DNA of 64,000 bases from Mobilicoccus sp032056465. GTDB lineage: Bacteria > Actinomycetota > Actinomycetes > Actinomycetales > Dermatophilaceae. Each line of letters opens with the position of its first letter. Positions within the stretch are counted from its first letter, which is position 1. Shown piece by piece: positions 1 through 9,083 of this stretch. The notes beneath the pieces are model-generated. The model saw only the letters and a program-made list of their open reading frames with translations. It made no database searches and was not told where the DNA came from. The position numbers and the translations under genes were made by a program. The stretch is taken from assembly GCF_032056465.1 (NCBI RefSeq), contig NZ_DAMBCL010000007.1; one strand, given 5' to 3'.

Positions 1-613
1 CGCACACTGCGACGAGTGCGACTACGAAGAACGACCCCGTCCCCGGCCCGTGCGCGCCTTCGTAGAACCCGATGACCACCCCGATGAGCCCGGCCGCCCC
101 GAGGTGGCGGCGTCCGGTGAAGCGCATCTGCTGCACCTGCCCGATGCTCGGACGCAGCAGCGTCCAGGCGCCGACGACGACGAGCACGACGAGGATGATC
201 GGCGTGAACGCCTCCTTGTGGAGGAACGACGCGACGAACGCTCCGCCACATGAGCCGGTGAACGCCGCGAGGGCGAGGGGAAGAGCCGTGCGCAGGTCGG
301 GACGCACGTGCCGGGCGTAGGTCACCGCGCTCGTCGTCGTGCCGCAGATCGAGGCGAGCTTGTTCGTCGCGAGCAGGTGCACCGGCGCCGCACCGGGCAC
401 GAGCAGCAGCAACGACGGGAGTTGGATCAGTCCGCCGCCGCCGACGACCGCGTCGACCCACCCCGCGGCGAGTGCGGCGAGGAGGAGCAGGAGCAGGACC
501 CGCGGTCCGACGCCCGGCGCCGCCTCCCACCCCGCCTCGACCAGGGCGGCGGGCAGGGTCGCCACCACGGAGGCGACGCCGGGTGGGGCGAGGGCGGCGA
601 GGGCATCGAGCAC
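1..613 (-). CDS. TauE/SafE family membrane protein, 3' end cut by window edge
   Basis: The minus frame from a GTG at 613 stays open to the window edge and gives about 204 residues of a hydrophobic protein. Two hallmark glycine motifs of the TauE/SafE (DUF81) family are readable: GWVDAVVGGGGLIQLP near residue 45 and GFYEGAHGPGTGSFF near residue 180, with LATNKLASICGTTTSA between them. The family comprises inner-membrane transporters thought to export sulfite, sulfoacetate or related organic anions; the substrate here cannot be told. The frame is open upstream through the proS stop, so the exact start is uncertain; GTG 613 is the first reasonable one. The C-terminal part lies outside the window. 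Confidence 0.85.
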   Translation of the reverse strand, partial: MLDALAALAPPGVASVVATLPAALVEAGWEAAPGVGPRVLLLLLLAALAAGWVDAVVGGGGLIQLPSLLLLVPGAAPVHLLATNKLASICGTTTSAVTYARHVRPDLRTALPLALAAFTGSCGGAFVASFLHKEAFTPIILVVLVVVGAWTLLRPSIGQVQQMRFTGRRHLGAAGLIGVVIGFYEGAHGPGTGSFFVVALVAVC

Positions 614-669
614 GCGCCCGATTGTGCCCGCTGCGGGGCGGTGCCGCCGCAGCCGGACCCCGGCGGGTC

Positions 670-2463
670 TCAGGCCGGCCGGACCTCGCGCACGATCTCC
701 TCGATGACCGCGTCGAGCGCGACCTCGCGGCGGGTGTCGCTACGGCGGTCCTTGATCTCGACGACGCCGTCACCGAGTCCGCGCCCGACGACGACGATCG
801 TGGGCACACCGATGATCTCGGCGTCCTTGAACTTCACGCCGGGGCTCACCTTGGGACGGTCGTCGTAGAGCACCTCGATGCCCTGCTCCGAGAGCGAGGC
901 GGCGATGCCGGCGGCGGCGTCGAAGATCGCGGAGTCCTTGCCGGTGGCGACGAGGTGCACGTCGGCGGGGCTCACGTTACGCGGCCACACGAGTCCGGCG
1001 TCGTCGTGGTTCGCCTCGGCGATGGCGGCCACGGCGCGGCTCACGCCGATGCCGTAACTGCCCATCGTGACGGTGACGAGCTTGCCCGACTCGTCGAGCA
1101 CCTTGAGCCCGAGCGCCTCGGCGTACTTGCGGCCGAGCTGGAAGATGTGGCCCATCTCGATGCCACGGTGGGTGCGCAGGACGCCCGCGCCGTCGGGGCT
1201 GGGGTCGCCGTCGCGGACCTCCGCGGCCTGGACGGTGCCGTCGGCGGTGAAGTCACGGCCGAGGACGAGGTCGACGACGTGGACCCCGGGGCGGTTGGCG
1301 CCGGTGGCCCACGCGCTGCCCTCGGCGACGCTGGGGTCGAGCAGGTAGCGCACCCCGGTGCGCTCCTCCCCCTCACCGCGCAGGCCGAGGGCGGCAGGGC
1401 CGATGTAGCCACGGACGAGCTCGGGGTGGGCGGCGAAGTCGGCCTCGGTGGCCTCGTCGATCTCGGCGGGCGCGACCTGGGCCTCCAGGCGCTTGAGGTC
1501 GACCTGTCGGTCGCCGGGCAGTCCGACGACGAGCAGCTCGCGCGTGCCGTCGGGGTTGACGAGGGCGACGACGACGTTCTTGAGGGTGTCGCCCGCCTCC
1601 CAGGGACGCCCGTCCTCGCGGGGGCACGTCTCCTCGAGGACGGCGACGAGGGTCTCGATCGTCGGGGTGTTCGGCGTGTCGATCTCGCGGGCGGGGGGCG
1701 TGGCGGCGACGACGTCGGCGGGGACGGGCTCGGCCGTCGGGGTGACGACGGCCTCGACGTTGGCGGCGTACCCGGACTCCTCGCAGCGCACGAAGGTGTC
1801 CTCGCCGTCGTCGCTCACCGCGAGGAACTCCTCGCTCGCCGAACCGCCCATCGCCCCCGAGGTGGCCTTGACGATGACGTAGTCGAACCCGAGCCGGTCG
1901 AACACGCGGATGTAGGCCTCGCGGTGACGCTGGTAGGCGGCCTCGAGCCCCGCGTCGTCGACGTCGAAGCTGTAGGAGTCCTTCATGACGAACTCGCGGC
2001 CCCGCAGGAGGCCGGCGCGGGGACGCGCCTCGTCGCGGTACTTGGTCTGGATCTGGTACAGCGACAGGGGCAGATCCTTGTAGCTGCTGTAGAGGTCCTT
2101 GACGGCGAGGGTGAACATCTCCTCGTGCGTCGGACCGAGCAGCATGTCGGCGCCCTTGCGGTCGACGAGGCGGAAGAGGTTGTCGCCGTAGTCGGTCCAA
2201 CGACCGGTGGCCTCGTAGGGCTCGCGCGGCAGGAGCGCGGGGAAGCTCAGCTCCTGCGCCCCGATCGCGTCCATCTCCTCGCGCACGATGGTCTCCACCT
2301 TGCGCAGCACCCGCAGCCCGAGCGGCAGCCAGCTGTACACGCCGGGGGCCGCGCGTCGGATGTACCCGGCGCGGACGAGCAGCTTGTGCCCGGGGAGCTC
2401 GGCGTCCGCCGGGTCCTCCCGGAGCGTGCGGCAGAAGAGGCTGGACATGAGGGTGACGGACAC
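670..2463 (-). CDS. proS: Prolyl-tRNA synthetase
   Basis: Class II aminoacyl-tRNA synthetase that charges tRNA-Pro with proline in the cytosol. About 597 residues, the size of bacterial-type ProRS with an editing domain inserted between class II motifs 2 and 3. The N-terminus SSLFCRTLREDPADAELPGH and the motif 1 region GYIRRAAPGVYSWLPLG are characteristic. The frame is open from GTG 2490, but AAGGAG sits about 5 nt upstream of GTG 2463 and the family N-terminus begins there, so 2463 is chosen. It is the last gene of the dxr-to-proS block and probably has its own promoter (-10 TAGGCT at 2496-2501). Confidence 0.95.
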   Translation of the reverse strand: MSVTLMSSLFCRTLREDPADAELPGHKLLVRAGYIRRAAPGVYSWLPLGLRVLRKVETIVREEMDAIGAQELSFPALLPREPYEATGRWTDYGDNLFRLVDRKGADMLLGPTHEEMFTLAVKDLYSSYKDLPLSLYQIQTKYRDEARPRAGLLRGREFVMKDSYSFDVDDAGLEAAYQRHREAYIRVFDRLGFDYVIVKATSGAMGGSASEEFLAVSDDGEDTFVRCEESGYAANVEAVVTPTAEPVPADVVAATPPAREIDTPNTPTIETLVAVLEETCPREDGRPWEAGDTLKNVVVALVNPDGTRELLVVGLPGDRQVDLKRLEAQVAPAEIDEATEADFAAHPELVRGYIGPAALGLRGEGEERTGVRYLLDPSVAEGSAWATGANRPGVHVVDLVLGRDFTADGTVQAAEVRDGDPSPDGAGVLRTHRGIEMGHIFQLGRKYAEALGLKVLDESGKLVTVTMGSYGIGVSRAVAAIAEANHDDAGLVWPRNVSPADVHLVATGKDSAIFDAAAGIAASLSEQGIEVLYDDRPKVSPGVKFKDAEIIGVPTIVVVGRGLGDGVVEIKDRRSDTRREVALDAVIEEIVREVRPA

Positions 2464-2495
2464 GGGGTCTCCTTGCGCGGTCGAGATCACCGGTC

Positions 2496-2501
2496 AGCCT
2501 A
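2496..2501 (-). promoter_or_regulatory. Probable -10 box of proS (TAGGCT)
   Basis: On the minus strand TAGGCT fits the actinobacterial TANNNT -10 pattern. It would start transcription near 2489, giving a leader of about 26 nt that contains the AAGGAG of proS. No convincing -35 is visible. Confidence 0.4.
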
Positions 2502-2534
2502 GCGGGGCGGGCACCGCACCGAGGACGCCGCGAC

Positions 2535-3398
2535 TCAGAACAGGAGCGTGGCGAACCGGTCGATCTCCTCGAACCCGACGCGGCGGTAGGTCGCGAGCGC
2601 CGGGGCGTTGTACCCGTTGACGTACAGCGACACGAGAGGGGCGACGCGCCGTGCCTGGGCGACGACCGCGGCCATCGCCGGGGCGGCGAGACCCCGCCCC
2701 CGGAACTCGGGGTCGATCCACACGCCCTGGATCTGGCAGGCGCCGACGCCGACCGAGCCGATGTCGGCCTTGAACACGACACGGTCGTCGTCGATGCGCA
2801 CGAACGAGTGCCCGCGACCCACGAGGGTGCCCACCGCCCGGCGGTAGTGATTCGCCCCGGCGGCGTCGCGGTAGGGCGGGTACCCGATCTCCTCGGTGAA
2901 CATCGCCGCCGACGCGGGGACGAGCAGGTCGAGGTCGGCGGCGGTCGCCGGGACCACGAGAGGGTCGGGAGCGACACCGAGCGGGGCGTCCGGCGCGAGT
3001 TGCATGAGGGGTTGAGGCACGCGCAGGTCGAGCGGCTCACCCCAGAACGGGGCGAGGGCGTCCCACAGCCAGGCAACCTCCATCGCCTGCCCGAAGATCG
3101 AGGAGACCCGAGACCGGTGGCGACGCAGCTGACCGGCGAACGCGACCGCGGCCGCCTCGTCGCACCCGACGGGCACGATGTTCGCCGAGACCCAGCAGAT
3201 CGCCTCGATATCGTCCGCGGGCGCGTACCCGAGCAGGGATCCGCGGGTGCGGTCGAGGTCGCCCTCGGCGAGGCGAGCGGCGACGTAGACACCGACCGCG
3301 GGTCGGCGGGCGCACACCTCCAGGGCCCGCCCGCGGTCGGCCTCGCCGAGCGTGCGCACCGCGCGGCGCCCCCGACGCAGGCCGACCCCTCGCCTCAC
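2535..3398 (-). CDS. GNAT acetyltransferase with N-terminal DUF4081-type domain
   Basis: 287-residue protein in two parts. The N-terminal half (DRGRALEVCARRPAVGVYVAARL, later SSIFGQAMEVAWLWDAL) matches the DUF4081-type region found in actinobacterial acetyltransferases next to ispG. The C-terminal half is a GNAT fold with the acetyl-CoA loop IDPEFRGRGLAAPAM and the terminal YRRVGFEEIDRFATLLF. It presumably acetylates an unidentified small molecule or protein amine. Translation is taken from GTG 3398, 25 nt after the ispG stop; the frame stays open further upstream but overlaps ispG and reads as low complexity there. Its conserved place between ispG and proS suggests co-transcription; a functional link to isoprenoid synthesis is not shown. 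Confidence 0.85.
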   Translation of the reverse strand: MRRGVGLRRGRRAVRTLGEADRGRALEVCARRPAVGVYVAARLAEGDLDRTRGSLLGYAPADDIEAICWVSANIVPVGCDEAAAVAFAGQLRRHRSRVSSIFGQAMEVAWLWDALAPFWGEPLDLRVPQPLMQLAPDAPLGVAPDPLVVPATAADLDLLVPASAAMFTEEIGYPPYRDAAGANHYRRAVGTLVGRGHSFVRIDDDRVVFKADIGSVGVGACQIQGVWIDPEFRGRGLAAPAMAAVVAQARRVAPLVSLYVNGYNAPALATYRRVGFEEIDRFATLLF

Positions 3399-3423
3399 CA
3401 GGCGTCCGCCACGGGGGACGGGC

Positions 3424-4611
<1,188 letters not shown>

Positions 4612-4682
4612 ACGTCCAGTATCCCCCACCCTCCTGGCCGATGTCTGAGCGCCCGGCCCCGGGGGGATGGGGGGTGGGCGCG

Positions 4683-6056
4683 TCAGAGACGGATGGGCTT
4701 GACGAGGTCGGCGTAGATGAGCAGCAGCGACATCCCGATGAGCACGAGGGACACCGCGTACGTGAGCGGCAGGGCGCGGGCGACGTCGACGTATCCGGGA
4801 TCGGGGCGGTCGAACACCCTGGCGAACCCCCGCTTGAGGCCCTCCCACAGCGCACCGGCGACGTGGCCCCCGTCGAGCGGGAGCAGCGGGATGAGGTTGA
4901 ACACGAACAGCGCGATGTTGAGCCCGGCGATCATGACCCACAGTTGTGCCGCCTTGTCGACCCACGTCACCTGGATCTGACCACCCCTGCCGTCCTCGAC
5001 CTGATCGAGGGAGGCCACCTCACCGGCGACACGGCCCACACCGACGACGCTCATCGGGCCCTCGACGTCGCGTTCGGCCGGACCGAACGCGGCGTTCCAC
5101 ACGTCGACGAGCCGCTGCGGCAGGGTGATGACGACGCGGCCGGTGCGCTCGGTGAGCGACCAGACGAAGGCGGGGACGTCGGCGAGGGAGTCGTAGCGCT
5201 GGGTCGGTCGCTCGGTCGAGGTGCCGATGAACCCCGCCGTCGTCATGACGGCCCGACCGGAGGCGTCGAGGACGGGACGTCCCCGCCCGTCGACCTGCGG
5301 CACCTCGTTGGCGATCGGGGTGAGGGTCACCTCGACGCGGCGTCCGTCGCGCAGGACCTCGACCGGCACGGGCTGGTCGGCGCGGGTGCGCACGAGAGCC
5401 CCGACGTCGGCCGGAGAGGTGACCGGCTGCCCCGCGATGGACACGAACTCGTCGCCCGGCTGCAGGCCGGCGGTGGCGGCGGGCGACGGTCGATCGGCCG
5501 CGGTGCACGGGGCCGCCTGCGCGGCCGGGTCGCTCGACACCGGCCGCACGCACTCCGACACCGTGCTCACCCTGGCCCCGTCGACGAACGTCGTCGCCCC
5601 GTACAGGGGGATGAAGAACGCGAAGATCACCGTCGCGATGACGAGGTTCATCACCGGCCCGCCGAGCATGACCGTGATCTTCTGCCAGGTGGGCAGCCGG
5701 TAGAAGGCGCGATGCTGCTCCCCCGGACCGATCTCCGCGAGGGACTCGTTGCGCGCCTCGTCGATCATCGCCGTGAGGCGCCCGGAACGGGCCGCGGCGT
5801 CCATGTGTCGCTCGGCCTTGGGCGGGAACATGCCGAGCATCCGCACGTACCCGCCGAGCGGGATCGCCTTGAGGCCGTACTCGGTCTCCCCGACGCGGCG
5901 CGACCACAGGGTCTTGCCGAATCCGACCATGTATTGGCTGCACCGCACCCCGAACGCCTTGGCGGGGACGAGGTGCCCGATCTCGTGGAGTGCGATGGAG
6001 GCGCCGATACCGAGGACCATGAGGAGGACCCCGAGGGCGTAGAACAGGACCGTCAC
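4683..6056 (-). CDS. Site-2 (M50) intramembrane zinc metalloprotease, RseP/Rip1 type
   Basis: 457-residue polytopic membrane protease. The first segment carries the zinc motif HEIGH (ASIALHEIGHLVPAK) near residue 25, the C-terminal membrane segment carries the second motif PLLPLDGGHV, and a PDZ domain (AGLQPGDEFVSIAGQPV) sits between them. Family members cleave anti-sigma factors and other single-span proteins within the membrane; mycobacterial Rip1 is the closest known model. Start GTG 6056, 13 nt after the dxr stop. The order dxr-protease-ispG is conserved across actinobacteria, and the three are probably co-transcribed. Confidence 0.93.
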   Translation of the reverse strand: MTVLFYALGVLLMVLGIGASIALHEIGHLVPAKAFGVRCSQYMVGFGKTLWSRRVGETEYGLKAIPLGGYVRMLGMFPPKAERHMDAAARSGRLTAMIDEARNESLAEIGPGEQHRAFYRLPTWQKITVMLGGPVMNLVIATVIFAFFIPLYGATTFVDGARVSTVSECVRPVSSDPAAQAAPCTAADRPSPAATAGLQPGDEFVSIAGQPVTSPADVGALVRTRADQPVPVEVLRDGRRVEVTLTPIANEVPQVDGRGRPVLDASGRAVMTTAGFIGTSTERPTQRYDSLADVPAFVWSLTERTGRVVITLPQRLVDVWNAAFGPAERDVEGPMSVVGVGRVAGEVASLDQVEDGRGGQIQVTWVDKAAQLWVMIAGLNIALFVFNLIPLLPLDGGHVAGALWEGLKRGFARVFDRPDPGYVDVARALPLTYAVSLVLIGMSLLLIYADLVKPIRL

Positions 6057-6069
6057 GAGACCCAGGGTC

Positions 6070-7281
6070 TCAGGTGAGACCGAGAAGTGCCTGAGCGCGA
6101 CGCCGCGCCCAGCCGTCGGCGGCGAGGACCGTCTCGACGTCCCCGGCGTGGGTCTTCTCGCTCGTGATGTCGGGTGAGGCCGCCCAGTCGTCGACGACGC
6201 GGGCGATCGTGTCGACGATGTCGAGGAACCCGATCGCCCCGGCGTGGAAGGCCTCGACGCACTCCTCGTTGGCGGCGTTGTAGACGGCCGGGTACGTGCC
6301 CCCGGCCTCGCCGACGCGACGCGCGAGACGCACGGCCGGGAACGCCTCGTCGTCGACGGGCTCGAAGCGCCAGTCCTGCGCACGACTCCAGTCGATCGGG
6401 GTCTCGACGTCGACGAGCCGTTCGGGCCAGGAGAGCCCGAGGGCGATGGGCACGAGCATCGTCGGCAGACCGAGCTGGGCGAGGACGGCGCCGTCGTGGA
6501 ACTCGACCATCGAGTGGATCATCTGCTGCGGGTGGACGACGACGTCGATGCGGTCCATCGGCACGTCGAAGAGCAGGTGGGCCTCGATGACCTCCAGACC
6601 CTTGTTGACGAGCGTCGCCGAGTTCGTCGTGATGACCTTGCCCATCGCGAAGTTGGGGTGGGCGAGTGCGGCCTGTGGCGTGACGTCGGCGAGTTCCGCC
6701 CGGCCCCGCCCCCGGAACGGTCCCCCGCTCGCGGTGACGACGAGCCTGCGCACCTCCCGGTCCGCACCCGCGCGCAGCGACTGGGCGATGGCCGAGTGTT
6801 CGGAGTCGACGGGCACGATCTGCCCTGGCCGCGCCCGCGCGGTGACGAGGTCGCCCCCGACGATGAGCGACTCCTTGTTCGCGAGCGCGAGGGTCGCGCC
6901 CGCCTCGAGCGCCGCGAGGGTCGGCATGAGGCCGATCGAGCCGGTGATGCCGTTGAGGACGACGTCGGCCGGACGCATCGCCGCGAGGGTGCTCGCCTGC
7001 GGTCCGAGGGCGACCTCCGGCTCCCCCATGCGACCGCAGACGCGCTCGGCCGCACGGAGCGCGGCGTGGAGGTCGTCCTCGTCGGCGTGCGCGACGGCGA
7101 CGAACGGCACCTCGAACTCCGCCGCCTGCCGGGCGAGGAGGCGAAGGTCGCTCCCTCCCGCCGACAACGCGACGACCCGGAACCGCTCGGGATGGCGCCG
7201 GCAGACCTCGAGCGCCTGGGTGCCGATCGATCCGGTGGAGCCGAGAATGACGACGTCGCGACGGACGGGGGTGGGCGTCAT
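6070..7281 (-). CDS. dxr: 1-deoxy-D-xylulose 5-phosphate reductoisomerase
   Basis: Second enzyme of the MEP pathway, making 2-C-methyl-D-erythritol 4-phosphate with NADPH and a divalent metal. 403 residues. Dinucleotide loop VVILGSTGSIGTQALEV at the N-terminus; catalytic and metal region VPVDSEHSAIAQSL; VVHPQQMIHSMVEFHDGAVLAQLG with the mobile flap. The open frame reaches 7320, but ATG 7281 fits the family N-terminus and avoids an unnatural 13-residue extension. First gene of the minus-strand dxr-rseP-ispG-GNAT-proS series. Confidence 0.96.
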   Translation of the reverse strand: MTPTPVRRDVVILGSTGSIGTQALEVCRRHPERFRVVALSAGGSDLRLLARQAAEFEVPFVAVAHADEDDLHAALRAAERVCGRMGEPEVALGPQASTLAAMRPADVVLNGITGSIGLMPTLAALEAGATLALANKESLIVGGDLVTARARPGQIVPVDSEHSAIAQSLRAGADREVRRLVVTASGGPFRGRGRAELADVTPQAALAHPNFAMGKVITTNSATLVNKGLEVIEAHLLFDVPMDRIDVVVHPQQMIHSMVEFHDGAVLAQLGLPTMLVPIALGLSWPERLVDVETPIDWSRAQDWRFEPVDDEAFPAVRLARRVGEAGGTYPAVYNAANEECVEAFHAGAIGFLDIVDTIARVVDDWAASPDITSEKTHAGDVETVLAADGWARRRAQALLGLT

Positions 7282-7417
7282 GGGCACATCGTCGCAGAGC
7301 CCCACCCCTCCCCCACACACCCTCCGCCTCGCCTACCCCGGGCCCCTCCGCCGCCGCGCCCGCCACCTCCTGCCCGCGGGAGGCACCCACCCCACCCCCG
7401 AAGCCAGCCCACCCACC

Positions 7418-7486
7418 TCGATGACGTCATCGAATCCAGGGTCATGAGCCCCGACCGGGTGACGTCATCGATGACGTCACCCGGTC
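7418..7486. promoter_or_regulatory. Two stacked palindromes built on TGACGTCA
   Basis: A perfect 16-bp palindrome TCGATGACGTCATCGA (7418-7433) is followed by a perfect 34-bp palindrome (7453-7486) whose left arm is GACCGGGTGACGTCATC. TGACGTCA occurs three times, at 7422, 7460 and 7472. The block lies in the 319-nt gap between divergent dxr and the DUF2252 gene. It ends about 30 nt upstream of a TAGCGT -10 box (7516-7521), directly above the -35 region, where an activator would bind. There is no T-tract, so a terminator role is less likely. The binding protein is unknown. Confidence 0.6.
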
Positions 7487-7515
7487 CGGGGGCGGGCCGG
7501 CGGGTGTCGAGGGGT

Positions 7516-7521
7516 TAGCGT
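7516..7521 (+). promoter_or_regulatory. Probable -10 box for the DUF2252 gene (TAGCGT)
   Basis: TAGCGT fits TANNNT and would start RNA near 7528, leaving a leader of about 73 nt. The -35 region is GC-only without consensus, which fits a promoter dependent on an activator at the adjacent palindromes. Confidence 0.4.
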
Positions 7522-7600
7522 CCGGGGAGAGAGTCGTCGCCACCGTGGAGTCCCGTCGTGGAGTGACCGCGGTCGGCACACCGTGAAGGAGAGAGCTGCG

Positions 7601-9013
7601 TTGTCGAAGCCGCGCCCCGCCGATCCCCGGCTGCGTGCCGAGGACGCGTTCGCCTCGTTCCGAGTCCAGGCCACCGACCGCGCCGAGCGGGTGCGCCTGG
7701 GCAAGGTCCTGCGTGAACGGACCCCGCACGCGGCACTCGGCGAGTGGCGTCCGACCGAGGACCGTCCCGGCATCGTCGACGTCGTCCGACGGGCGCACGC
7801 CGACCGGTTGCCCTGGCTGTTCGGCGTGCGGGTGGGGCGCATGACGGCCTCTCCGTTCGGCCTGCTGCGCGGCACCGCCGACCTCATGGCCCACGACGTC
7901 GCCCACCTGCCGGCGTCGGGCATCCAGACCACGGCCTGCGGTGACGCCCACATCGGGAACATCGGGTTCTACCGCTCCCCCGAGGGCAGCCTCGTCATCG
8001 ACCTCAACGACTTCGACGAGGCCCACTCGGGCGCCTGGGAATGGGATCTGCGGCGGCTCACCGCCTCGATCTGGGTGCTGGGGCGGGGAAACGGGGCCTC
8101 CGAGGAGGACTGCGAGTCCGCGATCCGCAACTGCGTGGTGTCCTACCGCGACGAGGTCAGCCACCTGTCCAAGCAGCCGCTCCTCGCGCGCGCGTTCGAT
8201 CACCTCGACGTCGACGGCCTGCAGGAGAGCGTCACCGAGAAGAGCCTCCGGGACGAGATCCGCCGGGCCGCCAAGGCGGCGCGCAAGCGCACCTCCGACC
8301 GCAAGCTGCCCAAGCTCGCCGGCGGTGCGACCGACGCCGGGCGCATCGTCGACGACCCGCCGCTCATCACCCACCCCGACGACGCCCAGTACGAGGCCCT
8401 CGCCGACGGCCTGGACGCCTACCTGCCCACCCTCACCCCGCAGTGGCGACGCATCGTCGGGGGCTACTCGCTCGTCGACATCGCCCACAAGGTCGTCGGT
8501 GTCGGCTCGGTGGGCATGCGCGCGTGGATCGCCCTGCTCGTGGGCTCCCGACCCGACGACGTGTTGTTCCTCCAGCTCAAGCAGGCGCAGCGCTCCGTGC
8601 TCGCGCCGTACGTCCACGGCGAGCGCGCCTGGCACGCCCATCAGGGCCAACGGGTGGTCGAGTACCAGCAGCAGTTGCAGACCGTCTCCGACCCCCTACT
8701 CGGCTGGACCACCGTCGGCGACCACCAGTACTACGTGCGTCAGTACCGCAACATGAAGGGCGGGGTGCCCCTCGACGAGATGTCCGCCGAGGCCCTCGTC
8801 GACTACTCCGGGATCGTCGGGCACCTGCTCGCCAAGGGCCACGCCCGCACCTCCGGGGCCTCGGTGATCTCCGGGTACCTCGGCAAGAAGGACTCGGCCG
8901 TCAGCGCGTTCTGCTCGTGGGCCCGCGCCTACGCCGACCAGATCGAACGCGACCACGCCGACCTCGTCGCGGCCGTCGCGGCCGGCCGCCTGCCCTGCGA
9001 ATCGGGGATCTGA
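7601..9013 (+). CDS. DUF2252 family protein, kinase-like fold
   Basis: 470-residue cytosolic protein of the DUF2252 family. The segment TACGDAHIGNIGFY near residue 110, followed by LVIDLNDFDEAHSGAWEWDL, resembles the catalytic loop and metal-binding Asp of aminoglycoside phosphotransferase-like kinases (HxxN then D). A small-molecule kinase activity is therefore plausible but unproven. Start TTG 7601 is preferred over the in-frame GTG 7583 because AAGGAGAG (7586-7593) lies 7 nt upstream of it. It stands alone on the plus strand; the upstream TGACGTCA palindromes suggest dedicated regulation. Confidence 0.85.
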   Translation: MSKPRPADPRLRAEDAFASFRVQATDRAERVRLGKVLRERTPHAALGEWRPTEDRPGIVDVVRRAHADRLPWLFGVRVGRMTASPFGLLRGTADLMAHDVAHLPASGIQTTACGDAHIGNIGFYRSPEGSLVIDLNDFDEAHSGAWEWDLRRLTASIWVLGRGNGASEEDCESAIRNCVVSYRDEVSHLSKQPLLARAFDHLDVDGLQESVTEKSLRDEIRRAAKAARKRTSDRKLPKLAGGATDAGRIVDDPPLITHPDDAQYEALADGLDAYLPTLTPQWRRIVGGYSLVDIAHKVVGVGSVGMRAWIALLVGSRPDDVLFLQLKQAQRSVLAPYVHGERAWHAHQGQRVVEYQQQLQTVSDPLLGWTTVGDHQYYVRQYRNMKGGVPLDEMSAEALVDYSGIVGHLLAKGHARTSGASVISGYLGKKDSAVSAFCSWARAYADQIERDHADLVAAVAAGRLPCESGI

Positions 9014-9083
9014 GGACTCCGAGCCCCGTCCCGGGACGCCCGACCTCCGGGGACGCTTGAGCCCCCGGGACGCCGGGATGACC

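Noticed and set aside
472..2502. Long plus-strand frame (676 codons) opposite proS
   Set aside because: It reads as Gly/Val/Asp/Arg-rich low complexity without any motif and is the mirror of a clear synthetase gene; GC-rich codons rarely give stops on the opposite strand.
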